Shown: piece after piece, positions 48,736 through 57,594 of the stretch
How positions within the stretch are numbered: the first letter of the stretch is position 1
Layout: the number at the start of each line of letters is the position of its first letter
Notes under the pieces: model-generated
The model's database searches: none
What the model was told of the DNA's origin: nothing
What the model saw: the letters and a program-made list of their open reading frames with translations, nothing else
DNA from: Phytopythium helicoides
Taxonomy: Eukaryota > Oomycota > Peronosporomycetes > Pythiales > Pythiaceae
Length of the DNA: 64,000 bases
Direction: 5' to 3'
Assembly (NCBI GenBank): GCA_024867545.1
Contig: JANFNE010000043.1
Coordinates: forward strand, 434,001-498,000
Program-made: the position numbers and the translations under genes

Positions 48736-49091
48736 GGAGAACCGCGAACGACGAGTACGCATCGTGCAAGGAGTCGGCACAGACCACACGCCACGAGCGG
48801 ACAGGGAGCTGGAAGGCGACGCCGACGGGAAGGAGGAGAAAGAGGCAGAGACCGACGCAGAGATCGACGCAGAGATCGACGCAGAGGCTGACGCAGACGT
48901 CGACGCTGGACTTGATGGTGGATGGCGGATACTGGATCTTGACGCTTGGCAACGAACAGAAAGGTGGGGTGGCAACTCCAGCGCATCCAGCGTATCGCTA
49001 TCACGGAGAACCGCGAACGACGAGTACGCATCGTGCAAGGAGTCGGCACAGACCACACGCCACGAGCGGACAGGGAGCTGGAAGGCGACGC
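48736..49091 (+). repeat. Satellite array A4, collapsed to about 1.3 units
   Basis: It keeps the left junction (TTGTCATGGAGAACC) and right junction (GGCGACGCTGGGAAAC) of the big arrays, with only one ACCGAC-type edge unit plus a partial between them. This is what internal deletion of a full array by unequal exchange would leave. Confidence 0.9.
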
Positions 49092-50247
49092 TGGGAAACT
49101 GTGTTGATGTTGGGATGCTGGGACGCTGGAGTGCTGGTGCAACGACGGCCCGATCTGGACGACGGGGAGAGAGAGAATTGGAGAGAGACCACGGCGACGA
49201 GACTGCCGGAGACAGACTGGATGGACATACTGAGCGTCGTGTGTCAACGCTCTATCTCGACCACCAAGGTGTGTGCTGTGGGCATGTCCTTGTACACGAT
49301 GAATAGTGGTTGGAGAGTGAGAAGGCAGTGTTGCGGAGTCGGTGGAAAGCGTCACCCGTGATCGTGCGGTCGCAGCTGAAGAAGAACATGCTGCTTTCCC
49401 TTGACACCAATGGCGTGACCTTGGCATATTTCACTGGCAGGCTGCCGTCTTGTTGTCGAATGCGATCTCCTCTCCGCACACGGCAGCATGTCGTGGTAGA
49501 CCTCGTACAGCAGCGCCTGTCGCCTCTCGGTCCGCGGCTCGCGAGCTCGGACTTGAGTGGGGAGAGCGGATGCCGGGCGTCTCTTGATTGTGTCGTCGTG
49601 ACTCGCCACCACGCTGTGCCGCCAGCTTTACGCCCCGCGGACTCCTCGTCGTGGTCGCCGCCGAGACCAAGCGCCGTTACCTGGGCGACTCGCGCGAGGA
49701 TTAGCTTGGCATGGCGTAGCTTGGCATGGCGAGGAACGTCTCGTCGGCCTGGCCCCGCCTGGCGCGTCCTTTCTCGGCAATGCTGGCACGCAGAGAAGAA
49801 CAGCCACGCGTACTTTCTCGGCTTTGAAGTTTTGAAAGTGATCGCGACGGAGGAGTTGCTGAGCTTGAACTCCAATGTGGACCACGCACGAGACACTGCG
49901 TATCCCGGATACGGTACAGTACAGTCGACTTCAACCTGCCGATGGCGTCGTCTTTGGTCGAGTCGTGAGCGACTTGGGGGTGAGTAGCACGCACACACGT
50001 CTGTAGCTTCATCTTGTTCGAGCCAGCACGGTCCCCAGCGATCGAGTCGAGCCATCACAGTCGTGTTGGCCGGCCGCATACCCAGTCACTTGCTCGGAGC
50101 CAGAAATGCCACACCACTCGTCTTCTTCGACGATAGATCCAGCAACCGACGCTGCTTCACGGATACCCAAGATGATGGTATCGTATCAAACTTTCAACGC
50201 TGAGTTCTTGATCAGGATTGAGACGGGTACCAGCAGCGTTGCGATCA
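49092..50247. repeat. Spacer S4, truncated at 1,156 bp
   Basis: Matches S1-S3 until GCGTTGCGATCA, then diverges abruptly at 50,248. The only differences I see from the other copies are in the last about 115 bp (CGATAGATCC for CGACAGATCC near 50,133; AAGATGATGG for AAGAGGATGG near 50,173). The rest is identical at the level I can compare. Confidence 0.88.
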
Positions 50248-51003
50248 CTGTCTCTACGAGACTCAAGATTTACGTAGTGGAGGTAACGATCATTTCGTGG
50301 AATGATGAGCTGCAATCTGACTTGTAATGGTTTCAGTCTTGAAGGACAATATAGCTGAAAATCCAACAGCGAATGGAACGAGGATACACGGCATGGAAAC
50401 TCGGAGGATGGAACAGGTTGGCGTGCCTGTCGACAGAAACAGCAGGGAGGTGCGCCAAATTGCACTTTTTGAGCCGACGACGCCGAGTTAGCGATGATCG
50501 CATCAACTGAATTGCTGGGAGTTGGCGCGCCAGTGGCAAGACTAGCTTTGATCGCATTACTGTCACCATTCATACCTTTAGCAGCATCGTAAAATCCACC
50601 CGGAGAAGAGGATGAACGCGCACATGCACAGCGATAGCACAGACTGTGCAAGGAGGGCCAAATGGAAAGACTGCGTAGATATCTTTCAAAGGAATTCATT
50701 ACGGCTGCAGATCTTGTTTTGATGTGACGACTGTGCAGAGCTAGTGGCAGAGATCGCCTTGGCGGTGAGGTGGCCGACCAGAATCGATTCAATCGCATCA
50801 GGTTGTTCGATTTGGATGAACTGGTGTCAACAATAGCTTCAACTTCAACACGCGACTACCTACCGGTAGGGACCCCCGACGGCAACCTTCCGCCTGCCCG
50901 CCTGCCATCAACGGTTCACTTCCCAGTTCTCCGAGTAGCAGCGACAACAAAGTGCTCCTGCCTGCTTGTCGCGTGACCGTTGATCGTTTGGCGATCTTAG
51001 CCG
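50248..51003. other. Right flank of the repeat region
   Basis: No confident gene. A 213-codon minus-strand ORF (50,798-50,157) runs into S4 and lacks any family feature. A plus-strand frame continues from S4 to 50,327 (AITVSTRLKIYVVE), followed by GTAACG, and may be an exon remnant. Confidence 0.5.
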
Positions 51004-51927
51004 ATGAACTTCGTACGTCGCCTCCTCCGCTGCGGTCCAGCCCAGTCTTCAATGCCGCCACAACCACCTCCACCTTCGACTGAATCGTCCAAGTCTTCTC
51101 CGCTGTCCGACTCCTCGCCGCTGTTACCACTTCCGCGATCGACTCGATCACTCAAGGCATCCCCGCCGCTGCAGTCATTGCGCTCACTGCAACCTTCGTC
51201 GCCATCCCAGCCAGCACAGTCGGCATCGCATCAGCCCCAAACCTCCTCATCAACAACCCTACCGCCAAATCTGCTCGATTCACCTCAGCCTCCTCAGCTT
51301 TCATTCACATCAGTAAACTCGGCGAAGTCGATGCTATCATCAAGCGTGCCAGCGTCATCCGGTGCGCCGCCCAAGGGGGTCAAGTCGCGGCGCAAGGTAC
51401 CCGCCTTGATGTTCATCGGCTCGTTTCAAGCCACGCTCTACGCCCAGAAGGTCCCGGAAGTACTGCCCACATCAAAATGGGAGGCCTTCCTGGAGTGGCA
51501 GCTGAGGGCCAAGGGGCAAGACTTGTTGTCGTTGGGGCTCGAGAAGAAGGATATGGCCGCGTTCTACAACTACCTCCGAGACTACGGCACGCGTATCAAC
51601 ATGACGGTGCTCTCCCCGAACCGTCAAAAAGCAAAGTTTCCAAACATTGCGAAGTTGGAGAACATCGCAAGGGAGCTGATTCCTGGTTGGTACCTCGTTC
51701 ACGCGGGGGACAACGCCACTGATCGTTGCTTCGCACTTGGTGCGTTTGGTCCTCTCGTGATGCCCGCGATCATCGATGGCTACAAAGAGAGCGAAAGTCC
51801 CTCGTGTCAGATCGTGCCGCTGGACAGTGCGCAATGGATCCGGTATGTTCGCGGCATTCGACGCGTCGTGCTGATGCCAGAGACGTGGGTGTTCAAGCCC
51901 AACAAGCGCATTCGTCGCTCGAAGTAA
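51004..51927 (+). CDS. Unknown protein, Ser/Pro-rich N-terminus and conserved-looking C-domain
   Basis: Single exon, 307 aa. Residues 1-130 are Ser/Pro/Gln-rich and look disordered. From about 135 the composition changes to a folded type: KVPALMFIGSFQATLY, KWEAFLEWQLRAKGQDLL, DMAAFYNYLRDYGTRINMTV, ELIPGWYLVHAGDNATDRCF, QWIRYVRGIRRVVLMPETWV. The C-terminus is basic (KPNKRIRRSK). I do not recognise the family. The single long ORF and the change from disordered to ordered sequence argue for a real gene. It is the first gene right of the satellite region. Confidence 0.7.
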   Translation: MNFVRRLLRCGPAQSSMPPQPPPPSTESSKSSPLSDSSPLLPLPRSTRSLKASPPLQSLRSLQPSSPSQPAQSASHQPQTSSSTTLPPNLLDSPQPPQLSFTSVNSAKSMLSSSVPASSGAPPKGVKSRRKVPALMFIGSFQATLYAQKVPEVLPTSKWEAFLEWQLRAKGQDLLSLGLEKKDMAAFYNYLRDYGTRINMTVLSPNRQKAKFPNIAKLENIARELIPGWYLVHAGDNATDRCFALGAFGPLVMPAIIDGYKESESPSCQIVPLDSAQWIRYVRGIRRVVLMPETWVFKPNKRIRRSK

Positions 51928-53306
51928 TAAACAGCTCGTATTTTGCCTTCTTCATGCCCTGACTTGGTCTGTGCATTTTCTGCTTTGTTGTCAGGTGCCC
52001 TGTGTAGCTGGTCAACAAACTCCCCATCTTCACACTCGCATGGACTCACCCTCTTTCACCCCCATTGTCGAGAGCTAGTTTGTGAGTGGATATGGCTTCA
52101 CGAATATGCCTGAAAGCCAATATGGGGCTTGCCCTAGCAAGATGCTGCCGCTGTGTTGCGTAGGTCTGGCAATGTCTCGGCACAACCGCAGCTCGATGGC
52201 GCTCCGTTCGTCCTAGACGCCCAGCGACAGGAGTTGAGCTCGACTCTCGCTTCACTGCGAAGGTGTTGATACTTGTAGCTTTGCTGTATCTTGTAATGCC
52301 GTGTCGAAGTTTGCTAAGAGCGATGGGGCTCGTAACTATGTCCTGCGCGTCGGCGTGGCCGACCTCGACGGTTCCCGCCGATATGTCTGACAAAGGCAGC
52401 GTCATTTGGGGCTGTAGAAGCAGGCGGCAGCAGGTCGTGGCTCGCCATGAATGCCACCGAGCGCCAACGACTCGGGAGCCACCGTGCTCGATAGGCTTGA
52501 CACAATCACATGTCGACGCGGTGGGTGGTCGAATGAGATCGTACATGCTAAGGCACAATTGTCACAGACGGACTAGGTGCACACTCCGTGTTGAAGCTCC
52601 CACCGACACACGTCACAGATTTGCAGTTGCAGTTGCAGTTGCATGAAGTGGCGCATTGCGAAGGCACCTTTACGCCAGCATGCTCGCTCAAACTACCGGG
52701 CGTAGCGCAATTTGCTGGGCGCCACAGTGCAATGAGCAAGCCGATGCCGGGCTCGCTCGTCGTGGACCCGGTCGCTCCGTGCGATACCACCATCACGCTG
52801 TGAATCAAGGCGCACCGGCTGCCGCGAACGAGAGCGATGCAATGCAATCCTCCTGTGGTGGTGGGATTTCGGCAGTCGCCAAGAGAAACGCGCGACTTGG
52901 TGGATGGTGGATGGGGATTTGCCCGTGCAACGCGGACCTGGTCAACTCGAAAAATCATTCGCGGGCAACCCATATACAGTGTATGTACCGCCCCCCGCGG
53001 CGAGCGAGTACTGTAGTTTAGCCGCAATTGCGTCCTGCCGGCCGCCGCAAATCCCGCCGGCCGCTCACCAGTGGTGAGGCGAGCGAGCGTCTCAGCAAGC
53101 GGCGCCTGCGTGTCTTGCCTTCAAACACGCGCCAGCCGTCGCCCCCTCTGCAAGCCGATACGTTCGCGTGGCCCACCTATACCCTCACCTTCCGTCGCCC
53201 TGATTCGCGCGCCGTTCGGTGCGTGCAAGTCGAACGGTCGCGGGCGGATCCAAAGATCTCAAGCTCGCCATCGCTGCTCACTCCCGCCGCCGCTCGCTCG
53301 CTCGCC
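51928..53306. other. Intergenic, 1.38 kb
   Basis: No supported gene. It contains a short TTGCAG tandem (about 52,618-52,643, four copies) whose translation makes spurious Cys-Asn runs. The last 250 bp are GC-rich and precede the PEBP gene. Confidence 0.6.
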
Positions 53307-54241
53307 ATGCGCGCGCCAACAACCTACGGCGGCCCCCGCGCTCTCTCGCGCCCTCCGCAGTCGCTGCCGCCGCGCGTGGCGCCGCGGTCCGCGCGGTCGG
53401 TCGGCGCGCTGCTGGCCGCCGCGTTCGTGCTGAGCGCCGCGGCGCTGGCGCTCGTGGTGCAGGCCGCCGGCTGGCGCGACGTCGTGGCGCGCGGCGTGGC
53501 CTTCCGCGCGGACGCGGACGCGGCCGAGGCGCTGCTGGCCACCGAGCTGCAGCAGGCGCCGCTGCCGCGGGACCGCACGCTGGCGCAGGTCGGCGACATC
53601 ATCGAGCGGCTCAACGCGCTCAGCGCCGAGCTGGGCGGCGAGCCCGCCATGAGCGTGCAGGGCGCCGCTGTGCAGTTCGCGCTCGCGTACCAGGGCCAGC
53701 ACGTCACGCCCGGCGACTACGTCCCGCTGGAGCAGGTGGAGAAGCTCCCGCGGCTCGATTGGACGAGGGGAAGAAGGGCTAACGATGGTGAACGCAGGCT
53801 CACGACGCACCGGCCGTGCTCATCCGCCCGCTGACGGCTGAGACGCCCAGCGCGCGCTTCGCATGCATCCTCGTGGACATCGACGCGCCCGACCCGGCCA
53901 ACCCGTCACACTCGCCATTCCTACACTACGTGGTGGCCAACCTCACGCGCGGCGACAACGCAGCTCCGACGGACGGAGACGCCGCGCCGGTCGTCGTGCC
54001 TTACTACCCCGTGTCGCCACCCATGGGCGAGCACCGCTACGTGGCCATGCTGCTGCACCAGGGAGGACCCGCGTTCGCGCGCGACGACGACGAGAGCGCG
54101 CGACTCGCCACGCACCGCGCCAACTTCGACATTGTCGCCTTTGCGCGCGTGCACGGCCTTCACCTGGTGGCCACCAGCACCTTCTACTCACATCCCACGC
54201 AGCAGCACGCCGAGGTCAGCAGTGCTGGTGGACGGTCGTGA
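53307..54241 (+). CDS. PEBP-family protein with N-terminal membrane anchor
   Basis: Two exons, 53307-53735 and 53798-54241, intron 53736-53797 (GTGGAG..CAG), 290 aa. After a basic Pro-rich start, residues 31-53 are a strong hydrophobic segment (SVGALLAAAFVLSAAALALV), a signal anchor. The rest is a phosphatidylethanolamine-binding (RKIP/TFS1-like) fold. Landmarks are HDAPAVLIRPLTAETPSARF, ILVDIDAPDPANPSHSPFLH in place of DPDAP, then VVANL, and YYPVSPPMGEHRYVAMLL in place of the Y-GP-PP-G-HRYV motif. In the family these two motifs line the anion pocket. PEBPs bind phospholipid headgroups or inhibit kinases or proteases; the specific role is unknown. A tethered form is less usual, since most PEBPs are cytosolic. 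Confidence 0.82.
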
Positions 54242-54302
54242 GCTCCTAGCTGATAGGCAGTGTTTTTCACTTTGTGGTGCAACATGGTTTCTTTGATCTC
54301 TG

Positions 54303-55379
54303 TTAGCCCTCCCTATGTCTCCGGAGCTCGTCCAGGACGCGCTGGTGCTCGACAGGGAGCCGTTGTCGCTGCGAATCGGGCAGTTGCACGAGTGCGTCCA
54401 GGCGCTTGGCGAAGGCTGCGAGCTCTCGCTGAGCCGCTGGTAGTCGACGAAGCTGAGTCTCTGGGAGTGTCACCAGTCGACGCAGCGCTTCTTGCTTGTC
54501 GGGCGAAAGATTCATCATCTGCTCGACACGCTGCCACCACTCGGCGTTGACAAAGTTATTGCTGCTGCTACTGGTGGTGATGTCTGCTGGCTTCTTGGCG
54601 GCAATCGAGTTGTCGCTGGAAGTCGCTGGGTTTGGAGCGCTCTTTGCTTCAAGAGCGGCGCGAAGCTGGTCAATCTTGAGCCGCGTCTTCTTCCTGGCGA
54701 GGAGAACGAACGGCGTTCCTGGCAGTCGGCCCTGCAAAAGACGACAGACATGATCAGCAGCCATCCGAACCAAGTCCAAACTGCTCGTGCATCAGCACAC
54801 CAGTCTTAACCGGAGGTACTTGTCCATCAACAAGTCGGCAATGTCCATTGGCGCTAACTCGGTGCTGGGGCTGTTGTTGCTATCGCTCCGGGGGACGGAT
54901 TGTGCTCGAAGGAGCTCAAGCTCCTCGCCGAGCTCGCGCAGAGCGTTTCTAGCCTCCAGGTCTCCATCTCTGCATTGTGTTTGCTCCAGTGGTGTAGCAC
55001 TCGGTTGCGACCTTCGGGCTGTCAATTGATCCAGCCTATCGCTCAGATCGCTCACAGACTTGGACGATGGTAAGTGTTTAACTGCAACCGCAGTTCTCGC
55101 TGGAATCCAAGCGTCAGCGCGTTCGGATCCGTTTGTTAGCAGGGACGGAGACGATGCTGAAAAGCCCGAGCGGCCTTGACCGACATCGTAGATGCTTTGG
55201 AGCGTCTCGTCTAAGATGCCCAGCGTTGTCTCTGTGGAATTGGTAGACCTCCATGATTCTGAAGAAGGCGGCGATACTGCTTCATCTGGTCCGAGCAGAT
55301 CGAACAAACTCATATTGTGCGATGTCAAGCCAAGTCTGGGAGCGACTTGCGACTCGCCGGCAACCTTCGACTTCGCCAT
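54303..55379 (-). CDS. Unknown protein, two exons
   Basis: Exons 55379-54811 and 54780-54303, intron 54810-54781 (GTTAAG..CAG), 348 aa. The intron is only 30 bp, well below the others here, so the junction is less certain. It does restore one frame through MDKYLRLDLVRMAADHVCRL. The start MAKSKVAGESQ is the first ATG of the frame. Residues 1-140 are Ser/Asp-rich. Then comes a Leu/Glu-rich helix (ALRELGEELELLRAQ), a more ordered part (RLPGTPFVLLARKKTRLKID), and a C-terminus with repeated LP..Q.R motifs (LPETQLRRLPAAQRELAAF). No family recognised. Convergent with PEBP (61 bp apart) and divergent from the next gene (114 bp). Confidence 0.6.
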
Positions 55380-55493
55380 TTTTAGTGCAAGTCGGAGCAA
55401 AACTGCTTCCCAACTTTAGCTCTGGACTCGGTCACCTCGCCATCTTCAAGCCCCTCATATTGTGCTTGGGGCGATACACTTCACAGCAGTTCC

Positions 55494-56429
55494 ATGTCGA
55501 CGCTCACGTCGGCGCAACTCTGCGTGAAGCGCAGCTCCACTCGGCTTCATGCTCCCCCCGGTGGTCACTCGAGCCTTTCGTTCGGTGCGAGATCACGACA
55601 GTGCTAAGGAGGAGCAGGTTCACCGCATCTGTTTAACAAGGGGGTTTGCACAGGTCCCGGGGGCTTTGGCACCGTCGATGGGGGCGAGAAGGGCGACGCG
55701 AACCCTGCAGAGCAGCTCCCACCCAGCCGCGGGGGCTATGGCTGTTCTGGTACGCCTGGAAGCAGCGGCAGCAGCAACTATTATGCAGTTGGGTCACGGC
55801 CGCCACCAACAAGCAGCGGGTATCCGGTCAGCAGCAGCAGTAGCAGCAGCAACTACTACGCCGTGGGCTCGCAGCCACCCCCAACAAGTGGAGGGTACGG
55901 AGGCAGCTACGGGGGCAGCACCAACTACAGCTACTCGTCGCCCGCCCCGCCGCCCGCGACCAGCGGAGACTACCGCGCCAGCTCCAGCAGCAGCAGCAGT
56001 AGCTACTACGGCGGGCACACGCAGCCCCCGCCCGTGACCAACAATGGCTACACTGGCAGCAGTGGCTTCACTCCACGTGGCTCCGTGCAGCCGCCCGTGG
56101 CGAGCGCGTCGGCCCGCTGGGGCGCGCAGCCGCCGCTGACGTCGTCCAAGCGCGACCAGAACTGGGAGAAGAAGCGGCGGCTGTGGCTGGCGCGCGCGGC
56201 GGCCGACACGCCGCCCCCGCCGCCGTCGGCCGCGAGCTGCGGGTGGGGCGAGGCCCCGCCGGCCTCCCCGCTGTCCAAGTTCATGCAGCAGCACGCCTCT
56301 CGGCTGCCGACGGCGCCGCCCTCGGCCTCGAGCGAGCGCTCGGCGGCGGCGCCCGAGGGCCGGGCGGGCACGCGCGCGGGCTCGCGGCAGCCGCCGGGCG
56401 GCCGCAGCCAGTGGTCGCCGTTCGGCTGA
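55494..56429 (+). CDS. SPIRAL1/Jupiter-like microtubule-motif protein (putative)
   Basis: Two exons, 55494-55584 and 55654-56429, intron 55585-55653 (GTGCGA..CAG), 288 aa. The long exon has no ATG in its frame, so the start must be upstream. Splicing to ATG 55494 gives MSTLTSAQLCVKRSSTRLHA, then PPGGHSSLSFG completed over the junction. That stretch resembles the conserved motif of plant SPIRAL1 (STKVHAAPGGGSSLDYLF) and animal Jupiter/HN1 (SSRVLRPPGGGSNFSLG). Both families are small, disordered microtubule-associated proteins. The rest is Gly/Ser/Tyr/Pro low complexity with two YYAVGS-PPPTS repeats, then WEKKRRLWLARAAA and SPLSKFMQQHASRLP. Similarity is limited to one motif, so the family call is tentative; the gene model is firmer. 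Confidence 0.65.
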
Positions 56430-56916
56430 CTCGCGCTCAGTATGAGAGCAACTTCAAGACGATAGGTAGGTAGCAGTAAAAAATGTACTGTACCGTACTG
56501 ATACCATGTGGAATCTCCGATCGGGCAACATCCCACACACACGAGGCCAGGCCGCACCGAGAGCGCTCGCGAGAGCAGTGCAGACTGGCTGCGTCCGCAG
56601 CCAGGCGAGTATCAAGTGGGGGCCTTCGTCTGCGCCTCGGCTCCTCAAGTGCCTGCTGCATATGTACGGTACCGTACGGTCACGAGCGTTCGGTTGTGGG
56701 CTGGAACGCGGCGGCGCAGCTGCAATCACTCAACCTGACATGACGGGAGGGATAAGAAGAAGAAGAACGAGAAGGAGAAGAATACGCCGACACCTCGTCT
56801 AGCGGCAGTGTCTGGTGGGTTTCATACGGCGTCCAAAAAAAACAAAAATGTAGTGAGGTGGGGGTGGTGTATTGCTCGGCCATGCTGCTGCGAATAAATA
56901 GAGGCGCTATAAGTTA
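56430..56916. other. Convergent intergenic region with palindrome
   Basis: 487 bp between convergent stops. It contains the palindrome at 56,664-56,677 and an AGAAG-rich purine run at about 56,752-56,783. No gene seen. Confidence 0.6.
56664..56677. repeat. 14-bp perfect palindrome
   Basis: GTACGGTACCGTAC, self-complementary. Related TACGGTAC/TACAGTAC strings occur near 56,484, 60,308 and in the spacers near 22,730. Confidence 0.6.
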
Positions 56917-57594
56917 CTACCGCTGCGGCGAGATGGAGAGCACGAGGAAGGCCGACACGTCGAAGGGCGTCACGCGCTTGTCCAGCGGGTCCATGAACAG
57001 CGCGTCGCTGCGCGCGTAGCCGGCGCGCAGCACGCGCGCCTCGGGGGTCTCGGGGGCGCCCAGCACGGCGTCGCTCTCGGCGCGCTCGTCCATGGCGGGC
57101 GAGGGCCCGAGCGAGCGCGACGACTGCTGGCGCTGCAGCTGCTGCTGCTTGTGTTGCTGATGTCGCAGCAGGATGTTCTCGCGCGAGTTGCGGCGCAGCG
57201 GCAGCTCGTCCTCGTCGTCGGCCGACGCGATCGAGCTCAGCGAGAGGGTGGACGAGGACGCCGACGAGCAGCCCGAGGCCGCGGCGTCGTCGTCGTCGCC
57301 CGCCGTCTCGTCCGCCAGCTCCATGGCGAACTGCGTGTCGTCGCAGCCGCCGCGCGAGCGCTTGAAGCGCTGCAGCCGCGCGGCCGGCGCCAGGAACGGC
57401 TCCCAGCCGCGCAGCAGCGCGCAGCACGAGTCGGAGCGGCGCGCCTCGGCCTCCTCGGCCAGCGCCACGAGGTCGTCGTAGGCGCGCGAGCGCTTCATGT
57501 GTTTCCGCCTTGGGGGCGTCGAGCTGGGGGTGGTGGAAGAAGCTGCTGCTGTCTCTGTGAACGCTGGGGCGTGGAGGAGGTCCGCCACGGCCAT
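56917..57594 (-). CDS. Unknown Ser/Asp-rich protein
   Basis: Single exon, 225 aa from ATG 57594 (MAVADLLHAPAFTE). The in-frame ORF continues upstream to 57774 but that part has no good ATG. Features: basic PPRRKHMKRSRAYDD with a helix DLVALAEEAEARR, an acidic Ser-rich stretch (DDDDAAASGCSSASSSTLSL), a Gln/His run (RHQQHKQQQLQRQQSS), and a C-terminus RAGYARSDALFMDPLDKRVT. No domain recognised; the last 40 residues look the most ordered. Convergent with the SPIRAL1-like gene. A TTCGACACT motif lies 150 bp upstream of the start. Confidence 0.6.
   Translation of the reverse strand: MAVADLLHAPAFTETAAASSTTPSSTPPRRKHMKRSRAYDDLVALAEEAEARRSDSCCALLRGWEPFLAPAARLQRFKRSRGGCDDTQFAMELADETAGDDDDAAASGCSSASSSTLSLSSIASADDEDELPLRRNSRENILLRHQQHKQQQLQRQQSSRSLGPSPAMDERAESDAVLGAPETPEARVLRAGYARSDALFMDPLDKRVTPFDVSAFLVLSISPQR

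Larger units (their letters stand above)
20963..50247. repeat. Higher-order tandem repeat region, 29.3 kb
   Basis: Four satellite arrays (A1-A4) alternate with four copies of one spacer (S1-S4). Landmarks recur at +11,965, +11,930 and +3,290 bp. A full higher-order unit is one array of about 9.0 kb plus a 2,934-bp spacer. The small unit is 269, 281, 293 or 317 bp and contains a 12-bp subrepeat. The spacer copies give identical translated ORFs at the same relative positions, so they are nearly identical. This is neither an rDNA spacer (no rRNA) nor a CRISPR (units are contiguous). Function unknown. Confidence 0.95.

Noticed and set aside
20997..49427. Dozens of 190-362 codon ORFs on both strands within the arrays
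   Set aside because: They are shifted copies of the same unit read through three frames. Many rely on TTG or other non-ATG starts. Frames on both strands are equally open, so openness reflects the stop-poor unit rather than selection.
20963..50247. CRISPR array
   Set aside because: Units are contiguous, long and almost identical with no unique short spacers, and the genome is eukaryotic.
20963..50247. Ribosomal DNA repeat with subrepeated intergenic spacer
   Set aside because: The size would fit, but no 18S, 5.8S, 28S or 5S sequence is present in any spacer copy.
20963..50247. Retrotransposon or DNA transposon
   Set aside because: No reverse transcriptase, integrase, transposase or helicase motif was seen, nor terminal repeats or target-site duplication at 20,963 and 50,247.
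50157..50798. 213-codon minus-strand ORF at the right repeat edge
   Set aside because: Its last third lies inside spacer S4, composition is irregular and no domain is visible; probably chance.
52548..53027. Cys/Asn-run ORF near 52.6 kb
   Set aside because: The run is a translated TTGCAG microsatellite; no other coding evidence.
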